Under the pieces are notes generated by a model. The model was not told where the DNA came from and did no database searches. It saw only the letters and a list, made by a program, of their open reading frames with translations. A DNA stretch of 64,000 bases from Nepenthes gracilis (taxonomy: Eukaryota; Streptophyta; Magnoliopsida; Caryophyllales; Nepenthaceae). How positions within the stretch are numbered: position 1 is the stretch's first letter; the number at the start of each line of letters is the position of its first letter. A program made the position numbers and the translations under genes. This document shows positions 62,173 to 64,000 of this stretch, piece by piece. The DNA lies in contig BSYO01000030.1 in the NCBI GenBank assembly GCA_033239525.1, positions 9,383,030 through 9,447,029 on the forward strand. The letters are read 5' to 3'.

Positions 62173-64000
62173 CTATATTCAAATAACAAGACTGAGCACT
62201 TAAAGCTTCCATTGTAATCATATATTCCCCACAGAATTATAAGCTTCACAACTGAACAATTCTTGCAATGTCAAATGCAGATAAAACACACAAGTCCAAA
62301 GTCCTAAACTTGGTGGACTCTGCAAGTCTGCCTAACAGGATTGATTAACATTGTTGCAAAATATTAAGGTGAGACTGCATAAATAACCACCTAAATTTAA
62401 AAGATTCCATTTTTATCTTGCGTGAATAACCATGCTCAGGTACCAGAATCAGAGGAGACAGGCTTGCATATTTTACTTCATAAATCAGGAAGAAAAAGGA
62501 AAAGAAGAGATCATTTGCCATAAAATCAAATATCTGCCGAGACATGTAGAAAAGTAAGTGTTTGATACAGCAATGGACCAATACAGCCCCCATTGATGAG
62601 TATTGCATGTTGTCTGATACAAACCATTATGGACAATACGTATCAGCCAATACACCGATACAAACCAACATGACCGATACATATCGGTCTCCACCTCCCA
62701 GCTACATTTCTCCTAGCCATTTCACCAACCTGCATCCCTATACTCCTAACTACATTTACACCACGTACCAACACCATATTCCCCAAGGCAAGCCATTCCT
62801 TTTGGCAGAGGAAAGAGAAAAAAACTAACGAGAATATTGTCCTTTAAGTATTTCTATATTAACAATACTCAATCAATATTAATAATTAATATTACTTTTG
62901 CTTTTATTATTCGAAATTTACTTGTTTTATGTGTGATTAGTAATTAATTTACTAAATATTTCTTCATAAATTATTTCCTTCATATATGCTCAATCTATGG
63001 TAGTTATTTATCTTTATGACATGCAATTTATACTATTTATAATAATACATAGGTGACATATATATACATAATATAGTATAAGGAGAGTAAAGAAAAGATT
63101 TATCTAAGTCACAAATTTTAATATTTAACAAAAAATACATAAAAATAAGTATTCATGATTATACACAATCCAAATTACCAAAAAAGAATCCCAAAATGTC
63201 TACGTATTGTCATCTATGACTCAAATTCACAAGCATCTATATCTTAGGCTAAGGATCAAGTTTTTAGACATCACTAACTATTTACATTTGCAATCACATG
63301 ACCTTTACAATATGTCTGCAACAAACTGTGACTACAAATAACACAAATGGTAGTTTACTTTGGTCTCAACTGAGGCAAGTCACATTTCTGATATCAGCTG
63401 CTCAACTCAAGCTAACAAAAATTTCTCCTTGCATTTCTGCAAATTTTATAACTCCGAGGCAAGAGCAGTTTTTTCCTTTTTTTGTCTGGGTGAGAAGGAA
63501 GGAATTCTTAAATTTTCAAAAAAATGCTATAATTAGCTGTTATCCATGAAGTTTTTTTTTAATTTTGAGGTCATAATGTTTTGTTTCCAACAATCAAGTC
63601 CATTGAGTTTTAGAACTTTAAAATTAAGTCCAATTGTACAATTTTTGGTGAAATTTGATACCAAACCTAATTTTCTGTTATTTCCATAGGAAATGCTGCA
63701 TGCTAGCAACTTCAAGCTCGTAGGATCTCTAGTTTGCTAACATATTCAAGTATTTGTTCATTCTAAGGGTCAAACATGATGTTAATATGGCATTTGGCGA
63801 TGAAATTTTAATGAAAACTGGAACCGGTAAACAAAATTGTAATAAATAAAATGTCACAGACTCAAACTGGAAAAGGTTTATAGGAAGTGAACTGAAAAAG
63901 GAAGTCACCCTTATAATACTAAATGTTCCTAGTCATAACATAGGGGGAAGAGTCATAACAGTAAACCTCATTCTACTTTTTTGAACGTCATCAAAGCAGC
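62173..64000. other. Intron of the UBP5-like gene running to the window edge
   Basis: No further exon could be recognised, although the gene must continue upstream because the exon at 62172 starts inside a codon. The stretch contains the hairpin GACCGATA-CA-TATCGGTC at 62672-62689 among several GATAC words and is otherwise AT-rich. Confidence 0.6.

Noticed and set aside
63960..64000. Possible further UBP5-like exon at the window edge (minus strand, FDDVQKSRMR before a gt)
   Set aside because: Too short to judge and not recognisable as DUSP sequence.

Overview
The window looks like nuclear DNA of a flowering plant, most likely a eudicot. It is AT-rich, dense in decayed LTR retrotransposons, and holds two plant-type protein genes with plant splice signals. 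No bacterial operon, rRNA, tRNA or CRISPR structure was seen. I found no convincing undescribed biological system; the interest lies in repeat architecture and in details of the two host genes.

Host genes. (1) 34778-36394 (+) is an intact, intronless berberine-bridge-enzyme-like FAD oxidoreductase of 538 aa with a signal peptide, both flavin-attachment residues, and a TATA box 49 nt upstream of the start. (2) 46874-62172 (-) is a multi-exon ubiquitin-specific protease, closest in my judgement to plant UBP5. Eleven exons are visible, all in frame from the ubiquitin-like region to the stop (819 codons). Its first exon or exons lie beyond base 64000. One intron carries a complete but decayed 4.95-kb Ty1/copia element, and next to it the splice acceptor has been tandemly duplicated.

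Repeats from left to right. 1845-5057 is a 3.2-kb solo LTR (-) with a perfect 5-bp target duplication. 6600-8010 is a scrambled Ty3/gypsy remnant (-). About 8200-17450 is a Ty3/gypsy element (+) interrupted between protease and reverse transcriptase by a second solo LTR (10757-13801) of the same family as the first. 17848-18186 is a copia 3' end. 18896-23868 holds two roughly 2-kb direct repeats around a CACTA-like end. 24796-26188 is an LTR with a 7 x 46-bp minisatellite. 26220-27330 is gypsy pol (-). 28270-33324 is a copia element (-) with one complete LTR. After the BBE-like gene come a 0.57-kb duplication (37821-39260) and a complex unit (39400-45567): two diverged 0.9-kb direct repeats flank 4.3 kb of repetitive, non-coding DNA with minisatellites and a probable LTR start.

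The two host genes show no sign of working together. The transposable elements are inactivated by stops and frameshifts, many of them the C-to-T or G-to-A kind expected from cytosine methylation decay.
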